Origin: Rhizaria sp. SCN 62-66
Taxonomy: Eukaryota; Rhizaria, unplaced
Direction of reading: 5' to 3'
Assembly (NCBI GenBank): GCA_001724265.1
Contig: MEDY01000030.1
Location: 1-64,000, forward strand
DNA: 64,000 nt
Shown: one piece after another, positions 36,701 to 47,600 of the stretch
How the letters are laid out: every line of letters starts with the position of its first letter
Position numbering within the stretch: the first letter of the stretch is position 1
Notes under the pieces: generated by a model
What the model saw: the letters and a program-made list of their open reading frames with translations, nothing else
Databases searched by the model: none
Told to the model about the DNA's origin: nothing
Made by a program: the position numbers and the translations under genes

Positions 36701-39673
36701 CCAGCAAAGGGAGTGAACTCGAAGTAACGCGAGTTGGCACCGCGCGACGTGACACCATAGCGGGTGATAGTGCACGCCACGCCACCAAAGGTCACAGTAG
36801 GAACACCGAGGTAGACGTACGGCGACGGCAAGGTCAAGATGATACCCTGATTAGCGTTCATCACACTGGTTGCAAGCGTGCCCGCAGTGTTGTCAATACT
36901 GTGGACCAGCTCCACCGTAAGATTGGTCACGGCACCGTAGGTGTGGACCGCAGGTGCGGTAACCGTCAGACTCGACTTAGTCGAGGCAAGGGCGACGACA
37001 TTGACAGTAACGACGAAGCGGTGGACCGTAACCCAGCTATTGGTGCCCGCGTCAATCATAAACTCGACGATAAGCTCACTCGCCTGGGGTTGGTAGTGGC
37101 CCGGCATCTGCGCGAAGCCCATGATGTTGATGTTAGGCTGCGTCGAGGTAGGCGAGCACGAAACTAACTGCATCTCGACGTGCCGCAGTGCAGCGCTGGT
37201 GGTCGTCACAGTGCCGACACACGTGTTCCAGCCGCCAGTAGCACTCAAGCTGAACGTCATGTTTGCCTCGGCAGTCGTGCGCGAGGGAAGCATGAAGAGA
37301 ATCTTGCGCGCACCAGAAAAGGTGGCATAATTGGCCGGGAGAGTGGTGGGCGTGATGGTGAGGTCCTTAGCGAACTGCATCGTCACACTCACGGACGTCG
37401 CGTCAGACGCAGGCTGCAGCGAGAAGGACGACGGCGGCGCGCGGCCGATCTCGACGAGAGTGCCGGCGGTGTTCTTCACGGATAAGATGGGGATGGTAAG
37501 CATGTTGACGAGCAGTGGACGGATGTCGAGAGGGCACTCAATATAGTAGATGTACGCGTTGCCGGCGTTAAACGCCGCAGGGACGTCGGAAGTGGTGGGG
37601 GTGATAGTGCAACCCGTCGAGTCGCCACCATCAATCGTCACCGCCATTGTCGCGCTGCCGGCTGGAAAGAATGACCCTGAACCGAGTCCCGTGGAGACAC
37701 TGATAGACTCAGAGCGCCACTTGCTGCCAGTCACGGAGATCAGCGGGCGCGCGGGCGTGGGCGCGGGGAAAGTGAAGGGCGACAGCTGGGGGAAGCTGAC
37801 GACACCACTGGCGAAACCGCGGCTGAAGAGTTCGGCAGCCGTACCAGTGCGGAGCAGCTGAACCTGGATGTCGTACGGGTTGAACTGAACCAGGACCTTG
37901 GGCATCGTGATAGCAAGGGTCAGAGGCAACTTGCAGTTCGCAGCAACGTTGGCAGTTGACCCAGTACAACCTGTGAGACCATATGTGTAGTCCGCGACGA
38001 TGTAGCCGTTGTAAGTACCAGAAGCAGTCGCTGTGAGGGCTGTTCCGTTGACGGAGACAGTACCCATGTTATTCGGGATGATAATCGCGATACGTGCAGT
38101 CGTGTCGCTCATGTGAAACTTTGTAACATCGATCGTGAGAGTGAACGTAAAAACTCCACTGGTCGCCAAGAAATTGTACGTCAGACTCGTGGCCGCGGTA
38201 GGTGCGAGCGACACAGGCAGCTCGCCGTGGCGCGCAATGAAAGGGACAATACCCGCACCAATGGTGGCACCGAGGTCATCCAGGAGGGAGACGGTGACTT
38301 CGTACGTGTCGGCAGAGGACGGACACATGAAGAGGCCAGTAAGTGTCAGGGTCAGAGTGGACACAGTAAGGGAGGTCGGAGCAGTATACTTTAGGATCGC
38401 ATTGCTCACGAAAGATCCGGTAACACCCTTAGTAAGTGATCCGGTTACACCTGTGACTGCAATATTTGAAGTGATACTGGAGACCACGCGCATCGTTGGC
38501 GGAATATCAATGCGAATTGACGAGTGTGTCCGAGAGGTCGGAACAGTGAATATCACTGTAACCGCTGATTCAAGGCGTGCGCCGGAGATACAGTCGATAG
38601 CCGTGGTGGGCGTCGGCAGATCAACCGGGTCAAGCACCATGGGCAGCTCTGCCACCGCACTGGCGCCCGTGACGCCGATGATCGAAAGCGAACCGGGGTG
38701 GTATTGGTACGGGTTGGACGTGGCGCGGACGGCGACGTTGGCGACGCGGATCACGCACGGGTCGCATGTGAAGCTCGAGCTCGTTTTGAGTTTGAAGTTA
38801 AGCCGGATCATCGAAGATGACGTGTCGACCACGGCCAACGACGAGTGCCATTCAGTGAAGGTAGCCGAAGCGTCATTAGGGTACGTCAGTCCGAGCGCGG
38901 GCGTGCCCGAGGCTGTGAGAAGCTCCGGCAGCATCAGCGAGTAGCGGTTCTGATCAGTCGTGTTCTGCGAGGTAAAGAACGTAAAGAACGTGACCATGAC
39001 GCTGGTAGTCGTATCAGCGACAATCTTAGCGCCCGGGAAGATCTGAGGCACAACGAAGCCGTTCACCGTGTAGACGGTGTTACACGACTCATTCTCAAAG
39101 TACACGTTGAAGGCAACAGTCGTTCCAGGCGGAGGGTGCGAAAAGGCAATCGCCATTGTCACAGTCACGGTCGAACTGGGCACGGTACAGCTCAGGCCAT
39201 CGGTCATGAGGCCGGCGGCTTCGAGAGTACCGACTGGGCATGCAGTCGGAATCTTGAAGTAGTCGGTGACGATGAGCGGGAAAACACCCTCAACGCGGGC
39301 AACTTTTGATGCTGCACATGGTAAAGAAATTGATGCTAGAGAGACGTTCATATCGTACTTGACGTTAGTCGGAAGCGTCGGCGCTGTTGTAGGAGTTACA
39401 TACTAAACAAAATAAATATGAAGAGGAAGAAGCAAGATCATCCGAAAGAGGTCGTCAAAGGACAGGAGAGATGAGAATGAGACGTGAGTCGAGAAGCAGT
39501 TGTCAATATGGGACACAAGACCACATATAGATAACGTGTACGCGTGGTGCATGTATGCTTTTGTGCCAACGTACATTCGCTGTAGCGGCTGTAAAAGCAG
39601 CTTGGGCTGTCTGTGCTACCACCACGAGCCAGAGGCTCAGGGCGAGCAGAATTGGATAGAACTGCCGCCCCAT
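18790..39673 (-). CDS. Giant multi-domain membrane receptor, 6,903 residues, two exons
   Basis: Exon 1 (39673-39575) encodes a signal peptide (FYPILLALSLWLVVVAQTAQA). A 172-bp phase-0 intron (GTACGT...TTTAG) follows, then one 20.6-kb exon (39402-18790) ending in TAA. Order: a very long Ser/Thr-rich, beta-strand-rich ectodomain (about 30-4100) that includes stretches resembling beta-propeller blades (about 1400-1750 and 2100-2450); eight sushi/CCP-like Cys modules (about 4125-4740); a calcium-binding EGF module (DIDECATLHCDD, about 4750); two or more IPT/TIG-like domains (about 5000-5270); GCC2/GCC3-type Cys repeats (about 5270-5400, KAGTYTDTEGQSEC); and a membrane-proximal Cys cluster (YSGPLCTVCETGY). 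About 8-10 membrane helices follow between 5690 and 6500, interrupted by a roughly 430-residue Ser/Arg-rich loop, then an Ala/Ser/acidic cytosolic tail of about 400. This suggests a surface adhesion or sensing receptor. The ligand is unknown. Confidence 0.9.
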
Positions 39674-41655
39674 TGTGAGGTTGAAAATCGCGTCTGTGCG
39701 AAACGGTGTGTGGCAAGAGCCAATCAATTACACGGTGCAGGACGCCTTCGAAGTCTGTTTGGTTGTCGCTTCTATCGGGGGGAAAGCGGGGCGGGGAGAG
39801 AACGAAAGAGCAAGTAGGGTGGGGAAGGTGTCTTGTGAGCGTCAAAAGCGGGAAGTTAAGACAGAGATGGAGGGAGTCGCTTGCATGGGGGGTAGACTGA
39901 GAGACGTTTAAGCGCTTGGCACTATGGCAAATATGCTTGCGTGGTTCGTGAGGCCGCAGAGGGGACCAGCAGCACGTTGGAAGGGCATGCCTACCCTCCT
40001 TTTGCTTGCCCCCTCGCCCCCGACATCCAGGCGAACAGCGTACGTCTAGTACGAGCATGAATTGCACTAGAAGACAAAACAGCATAAAACGTGCACCATC
40101 ACTTGATAGCACCAACTCTAGGGGTCGACAATGCCTCGATAACGCTTTTTTTTTAGAGGGGGCAGTCTGCTCTCGATCGCCAACCTGTGGAGGAAAGTTA
40201 AGCCGCTTGCCGGCGGGTTTTGAGCTTCTCAAGATATCCTTGTCTGTAAACTCAAGAGATCAAAATTTAAATACGCTTCCTTAAAGACCGTGTGTACGGT
40301 CCACGTTTTTTAACAGCATTCCGCTCATGGAACGCACGAATGCACGTGCTGTGAACATCTTTAGATTCTCCTCTAAACGACCGTCGGCCCCATCAAAATC
40401 ACGTTTCGGGACCCCGTGAGACATCAACGCTTTGAGAAAAGCTGTCTTATCCATAAAATATTGTCCAGCACTAAAAGCACAAATTGTATTCTTGTATAGT
40501 TGACAACAGTCGGGTTTACCGACTATACGGCTCTTTGTTTACACCCCTCCCCTCCTTTGCCCGGTCATTTCAGCCCTCGACAAAGTTGTCACCTTGAATG
40601 AGTTTAGTGTCGAGGCAAACTTTGCATTAAGAGTCATCTCAAAGATCAAGACTAACAGAAATATGACATAATATAACCGTAGACTCTTGTTAAATTGTCT
40701 TGCTATTTATGCAACGCAGTTTTTCTTTTGAAATTATATCCGTTTCATATGGGAAAAAGGGATCTCGATAAACTACGGTAAACAAGTGTGGCTACTATGT
40801 ATTGGCTTAGAGAGCCAAGAAGCGGAATTATTGAATCAACAGGAGATAATAATATTTTTCGTTAGGGGTTAAAACAGGTATTAAACATCAGGAACGCTGC
40901 TATGACAACATAAGATATTGTCAAAATCACACTTAAGCAAGCGGCGAGATGGAGAGGGAGGGGAGGAAGAGACATCACCGAGCACAAGCAGGGACGTTGA
41001 CTGGACGTTGTTTTGGCGTGCCTGTAAAACAATGAGACAAAGCGCGAACAGAAAAACAGCAGTCACAGCATCCCAGTTCGCAAGTTCGCATGCGTGTACA
41101 GTAATAACCTCACCTAATGCAGCAGGGTAGAGTCACAACGAACACATGAGCGCGCACAGATACATACGGTAATACAGCGGCAATTGAAGTAAATCAGCGA
41201 CAAGAAAAAGACGCATAAGCATTCAATCACCGCAATTTCCCCATTGAATAACAAATCAAATGAGCGCAAGAGTACTCAAAACGTCACACAGAGTAACATA
41301 ATAATCATGATTGCAGAAGAACGGGATGAGCTGGGGGAGGCGGACGAAATAGATAGATCACACACCAGTGTGCAATCAAAGATTGAGACAATAAAGCAAA
41401 CCATAAAACAAAAACTATCAAATCAACAAAATAACAAAATAACAAAAAAAAGCTCTTCTGCAACAAAGCATGCAGAGCAAGACACAGAGAAAAATGGCAC
41501 AAACAAAAACAGCACAACACACACCGAGCCAGCAGGCAGAGAAATACACACACAAGGAGTATCACTGACAACAGGCCACACAATACGTGTCTTCAATCAA
41601 TCTTACGAATACACAGCACACAACAGAGCAGAGGACAGCTTCGCGGTGTTTCAAT
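39674..41655. other. Intergenic region, 1,982 bp
   Basis: This is the largest gene-free stretch, between the giant receptor start and the cyclase stop. Open frames in it (for example about 39438-40232 on the minus strand and 41244-41732 on the plus strand) are compositionally biased, lack domain features and are not called. A small hairpin at 40494-40528 is listed separately. No tRNA or rRNA was recognised by eye. Confidence 0.5.
40494..40528. repeat. Small inverted repeat with two alternative stems
   Basis: AGTCGG (40508-40513) pairs with CCGACT (40519-40524), while GTATAGT (40494-40500) pairs perfectly with ACTATAC (40522-40528). The two stems share three bases, so only one can form fully. 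Its role is unknown. Confidence 0.4.
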
Positions 41656-44600
41656 TTACCAGACGACGTCTTCCTGCGTACTGCCGACAGGCGGCCATTG
41701 CACGGTGTCGTCGGATGGGAACCACATCTTAACGGGAATCGCAAAAGAGCCCTTGACCATGAAAAGCCCGATGGGTTCCTGCTCTTCCTCGTCTTCGCCA
41801 GTGGAGCTTTTGACAGCTTTGGTCACCGTGTCGAGCGTCGTCGAGACCTGCTGCTGGTCGACGCGCCGCGGCGGTGGCGCGGGCTCAGGCGACATTATCA
41901 TCACGGTAGCCGGAACCTCACCGGGCTGCAAGAACAGCGCCGCAGTGTCATCGTCAATCTTTGGACTGCCCACGGCCCCGCTAACTGCCACTGCATCACA
42001 TGTGGCGTTACCAGAAGCAGCGCCCGTGGCTGCGCCAGAAGCTTCGCCGTCGTAGGCGTAATTGGGCGCCATCGGCTGCTCGCGGCTCTGGTCGCGCTGC
42101 ACGGCCGTCTTAAGCGCGGCTGCGGCGTTGGCAGCGCGGGCACCAAGTTCCTTGCCAACCATAACGTGACCGCGCTCCTCGAACACAAAGTCTTTTTCAA
42201 TCAACGACTTGGTGGCCTCAGACACGTGAAGGCGGTTCTTGACGCCGTGGCTTTCCATCTTTTGCGCCACGGTCACCGAGCGGCCGAAGAGGTGATAACG
42301 CGGCATCGTGCGTCCAACCACACCGGCCGTTACATATCCGGTGTGGATGCCCACGCGCAGGCCCATCGGTGGGATCGGCGGCAGCTCCGACTCAACGTCC
42401 ACTTTCTTGGTCTTTGCGCGCACACGGAAGAAGCCCGTTTTAGCGAGCTCACGGTCACGCTCACGCTCGGCCTTGCGCTCGCGCGCAGCGCGCTTGGCCG
42501 CGAGACGCATCTGCTTCGCGCGCTTCGATGCAAGCGGGTGTGGCAGCAGCGAGAGGAAAAAGACGATGTCCATGCCGAAGTGGACGAGATTGCGCGCGTG
42601 CTCACGCGCGGGCAGTGCTTCGAAGTTGGTAAGCGAGTGCACGATGCCTGCGCAGGCAAAGTAGCAGTCACCAATGGTCTCGACCTTGTAGATACTGCGG
42701 ATCGTGGCGCACTGATCAAAGACGGAAAACATGACGTTGAGAAACATGACAAGCTCCTCTGGCAACAGCTGCGCCGACATCGCAGTGAACGACACGACAT
42801 CAGCGAACAAGATCGACGCCGTCTCAAAGTGCTGCGCGAAGTTAGAGTTGTCCGTGTGCACAATCGTGAGCAGTACCTCGGGCGGCAGCATCTGCGACAG
42901 CAGGTACAGCGCGCGTCCCTCCTCGTGCACCGCACGGTGCGTGTTGATGTAGTTCGACCGGATGCCGCGCTCCGCCAAGTGCGCTGTGCGCAGCAGCAGG
43001 ATACAGGCCACCGCGACGAGCGCGATGTAGACGTACGTCGCATCGGTGGCGTGCATGCCGCCGTGGACGAGCATCGCGACGGTGAAGTGCACAAAGATAG
43101 TGACGGTGACAATAAGAATGCCGGGGAACAGTAACGTCGACTGCATCGACACGCAGACGAGCAAACTCAAGAGCAGCACAGCGCCGAGTCCGGTGTGCAG
43201 AATGTGTGAGAAGACCATAGCGACGATCAGAATGTGCGCGAAAACAAAGACGCCCAGTCCGACCAAAAACTGCAGGTGGTTCAGCATCCACGACCGCAGC
43301 AGGTTCATGCTAGTGGCTGCCGGCTCAGCCGGCTTGCTCTTGTTCAGATCCGCCGTGTTGAGCGTGATATTGCTTGTGCTAACAGTGTGGCCACCGGACT
43401 GCTGACTGGACGAGTTGTTGTTGTAGTTGCGCGACACGTTCATGTTAGTCACGGCTGAGTGCAGCGTGTACCCACGCAGATCCTGATTCTGCAGCTCGTT
43501 GCCCTGATTCATGATCCGGTGGTGCAACGACAGCGCATCGTTGTGATTCTGCAGCTTGCGCGCCGTCACCGTCAACACCACCACAGTGATGACGCCGAAC
43601 AGCAGCACGCCGCCCGACAGCGCAAAGGCGACGTCGTCGTCGGCCGTCGCGCTGATGACATAAATGCTCGTCGTGCCGAGCCCGATGTCGCGGGCGTACA
43701 GCGCGCAGAAGAGCGTGGCAAGCAGCGTGAAGCAGAGGACGAACACGCGCATCTGATCCGCGAATACTTCATGATACAGCAGTCCGAAACCAGCCTCCAG
43801 GTCCGAGACAAGGTCGTCGTCCATGTAGAACGCAGCGGCCGACTCTTTCTCAGCCTTCAGACGCGCCTCCTCGGCCGCACTCTGCGCCTGCGCCTGCCGC
43901 GCTTCTTCTTCGACGTCGCGCGCGGGCGGCGGCGGCGGCGGCTGCTCTTCGGGCTGCACAGTCTCATCCGCGTCATTCTGCGCACGCGCGCGCTCGAAGG
44001 CCTCCTGGATCATCTTGCGGAACTGCTGGTCATCGTCACCGTCGTCGCGGTACACGTTGCCTTGGTCGTCGACCTTGTCGCCCGCCTTGAGCTCTTGCTT
44101 CTTGGGCGCCGACTTGGCAGCGCGCTTAGACGTGTCTTCGTCGTCCTCCTCGTCTGCCTCGCCTGGTGCGACACCGCGCGCCGTGAGACGTTGGCGCTGG
44201 CGCTCGCGGATGCTGGCCTTGGAGCGGAAGCAGTCGAAAAACCAGCCCCAGAGCCCTTCGCCGTTGTGGTAGCGCAACAGCAGCGAGTCCGTCATTGCCT
44301 TCGGGTTGCTAGGGTACAGAAAGAAGTTCACCGGGTTAGTGTTGGCGTAGAACATGTGCGTTGCGCTGTCGGTCAGGGACGCCAGCGACGACGTCGAGCC
44401 GACAGAACCCGCAGAGGATACGGACTGCTCATCGTCATACCGCCTGCGCGGCGGCAGCGGCGAGGCATGAACAGTTGTCGCAGCGGCGGCCGCGGCAACA
44501 GCAGCAGCAGCAGCAGCAGCCGCGTCCGCGGGGTCGTCCTCGCTCACTATGAGCGGGGGCGCGTCCTTGTTCAACGGCGCCATCTCCACCGCGCCGCTCT

Positions 44601-47600
44601 TGCCAGCACTACCTTGACCAGCTGAACTGTGGCTGTGCGAGGCTGCGCGCGCGGTGGCGTTAGAGGCCACAGCCGCCTCTCTCGCGGTGACCGTGTCGCC
44701 GCCATTGATCGCCTCGATCAGCGCGCTGCCGCCGCCCAGGCGCTGTGCGGCGAAGATTTTGGCGTCCCACTCGAGGCCCTGTTCGTGCGTCAGCGGCTCG
44801 ATCACTGGCAGCGCGTCGGGCTCCTCAGGCGCGTCCACCAGCACAGCCGGCGTGTCCCCGCCCGCGATGCCACCGCGCGCCGACAGAGGCGTGGGCAGCG
44901 GCACGGGCTGCGTGCCGTCGGTGTTGAGCTCACTTTGGTCCGACGAGTGCACCTCGTTCAGCGCGGCCACAGCGCTGTCGCCGTCGGGCGCAAACGTCAC
45001 CACGTTGGTCGCGAACGTGAGCACGCGCGCGACCTGATGCGGCGTGTTCGGCGTGCCGGCAACCTGGCCAGGCAGCACCTCATCGGGCGTCAACGGCGAC
45101 TGCGCGGGCGTCGCGTCCGCAGATCCCGGCCCCTGACCGGGCACCGAGAGCAGGTTCGGCGTGCGGCGCATCGACTTGGGCGCGCCGCCCTTAAGCGAGT
45201 TGCCACCCGGTGTACCACCGGCGCCGCCAGCGCCACCGCCAGAGACGAAGCTCACCATGGGCGCGGGCGCAGAGCCCAGGCGGAGGTGCGCCATATCAAT
45301 CTGCGGCGGCGCAAAGGCGCCCTCGTGGCGCGCCATCATCGAGGCCGCGTGCCAGCGTGCAGACATGCCCGGCGTGCGCGTGCGCGCGGACATGTCGCCC
45401 GCGGAGTCGCGCGCGTAGTCGCCGACAGTGAGGGGGCCGCCAAGCATGCGTGTGCCGGTGTAGGGCGACGCGCCGACTCGGGCAAATTCTCCGCCGGCAC
45501 GGCGCTGGTGCTGGCGCAGCTGTGCCGACGCGTTGACAACGGCGTCGATGTCAATCGTGTTGTCATCGTTCATCAGACGCACGACTTGTTGTGGGACCTG
45601 TGAGCCGGCGGATGACTGCCGGTTCGTCGACAACGGCGTATAATTGACCGTGGGTTGTGGGAACGCGAGCAGCGACGACGGCGGGCGCGAGTTTGGAGAG
45701 TTCATGGCGGCCGGGTCAGTGGGTGGCAGCATCAGATTCTGCGGCCCCGTGATCTGGCCCAAAGCAGCAGTGCGCGGCGTGGCGCGGACAATAGGTGACG
45801 GCACGTAACCGTGCATCATGTTCGACTGCGAGCTCGCGACTGAGCCCGCGCCTGCGCCACTGGGCGGCATCGGCGCGACACGGTGGCGCGACGCCGACGG
45901 CGGTGGGTGCGGCGGAGAACTTGGCAGCAGCTTCGACGGATGCGGTGTTATGCCCGCGGCGGTCAGAGCGCTGCGCGCCGAGGGCTGGAACACGGGCGAA
46001 GCGCGGTCCGCGTCCGAGTTCGGCGGCGGCACCGTGCCGCCGCTTCCAGACTGGGAGTTGTCGAACATGATCACAGCGTCGGGGCCCGACGCGGCAGGGA
46101 CGCCGCGGCCGAGCCCGCTGATGGACGGCGATGCGTCGCGCGACATTCCCGGCACTAGCGAGCCCGTGGGCGCGAAAGAGGCCGGGAGCACGATCGTCGC
46201 GCCGCCAATAATGGCGCTATTGAGCTCCATGATCGCGCCCTGCGCCCCCGCGCCGCGGGCCGAGGCGAGGCCAGTGCTGCGCATACTGGAGCGCGGGGTC
46301 GGGAGCACACCGTGCCGCTGCGTCGCAGCCATACGCGCCGCGCTCAGCAGTGCACCAGTGCCGCGCGCAGACGCCGGGGGCTCCGCAGCGCTGCGCTGTT
46401 GCTCCATCCCAGTCCCCGTAGCCGCAGGGTTGACCGTGCGCACGTACGCGGGCGTGGAGAAGTGCGCCGACGCCGGCATCAGCGCCGAGTGCACAGCGGC
46501 AGCGCGGTTGCGTGCGGCAACACCAGCGCCGGCGAGCATGGCTTGCGTCATGCGCGCGCCGCCGGTGCGGATAACCGCGGGCGCGGTGGGCAGCACACGC
46601 TGGCCGTTGGCAGGCGTGCCGCTCGTGGCGCGCGAGGACATCGCGCCGCCGGCGAGGGCGTCGTTGAGCACCGAGTTAAGGTTGCCGATGACCCCCGCGT
46701 CGAGTATGCTGACAGGACTGCGAATGGCGTTGTGAGCTCCGGCGTCGAGGACGTTGCCGACAAGCGAGTCGCGGCGCCGCGCCATGCGGCCGAGGCGCAC
46801 AAAGGGCCGGAGCTCCTCGGTCGCGCCCGCGCCCATGGGGGAGTTCATGATGTTGGGCGAGCTCAGCATCGGCGAGCTGAGCATCGGCGACCCCATGGCG
46901 TTGAGCAGCGTGTTTGACGCGCGCGAAGACGTCGCGTGGCCCGACAGGCGACCCGCGTTGAGCATTGCGCCAGGCGGGGACTGCAGTTGGCCCTGCGCGA
47001 GGTTGCGGCCCTGCGACAGCGGCGTGCCCGACACACGGCGCGACCCCGACAGCGAAGTCGTCGACGTTGACGACTGGTGCCGCAGTCCTGGGATCGTAGG
47101 CGACGGCGCCCCCGCGCGCGAGCCCGTGATGGCAACCTGGTTCGCGGCCGCGGGCGACGGGTTCTGTAGCAACCGCGTGGTGCCCGTCACTGGGGTCGCC
47201 GACGCCGCGGGAGAGCCCAGGCGTGAGCTTACCGCGGGCGCGACGCCCACGCCGGTGCTGCTCGCAGTGCGCTGTGCGGGCGTCGGGGACAGCGGCGCGC
47301 CGGAGCCCGAGGGCAAGCCGCCGCGGCCGGGCGTCTGCCAGCGGCTCAGCGTGTGAGCTGACGCCAGCGATCCCGTCTCGACGTGGCCGTAGGCGTGAAA
47401 GGAGGTGCGCTGCCCGCCGGGGCTGCCCAGACCGGCGTTATGGGGGGGCGCCGAGATGGCCGCCTGGTGCGGGTGCGAGTACGCGGTGGGCAGCGGCATG
47501 CTCGCGGTTGTCATAACCGACTGGTTGAACCGCGGGTCTAGCGGGGGCATGTCCGTGGGAAGGCTGTTGCGCGCGGCGTTGCGCGGCGGTGAGAGGCCGC

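Noticed and set aside
39438-40232. 264-codon open frame on the minus strand
   Set aside because: It overlaps the first exon and intron of the giant receptor in another frame and has no protein-like pattern.
41244-41732. 162-codon open frame on the plus strand
   Set aside because: Asn/Lys/Thr-rich, A-rich composition typical of spacer DNA, and it overlaps the 3' end of the cyclase gene antisense.
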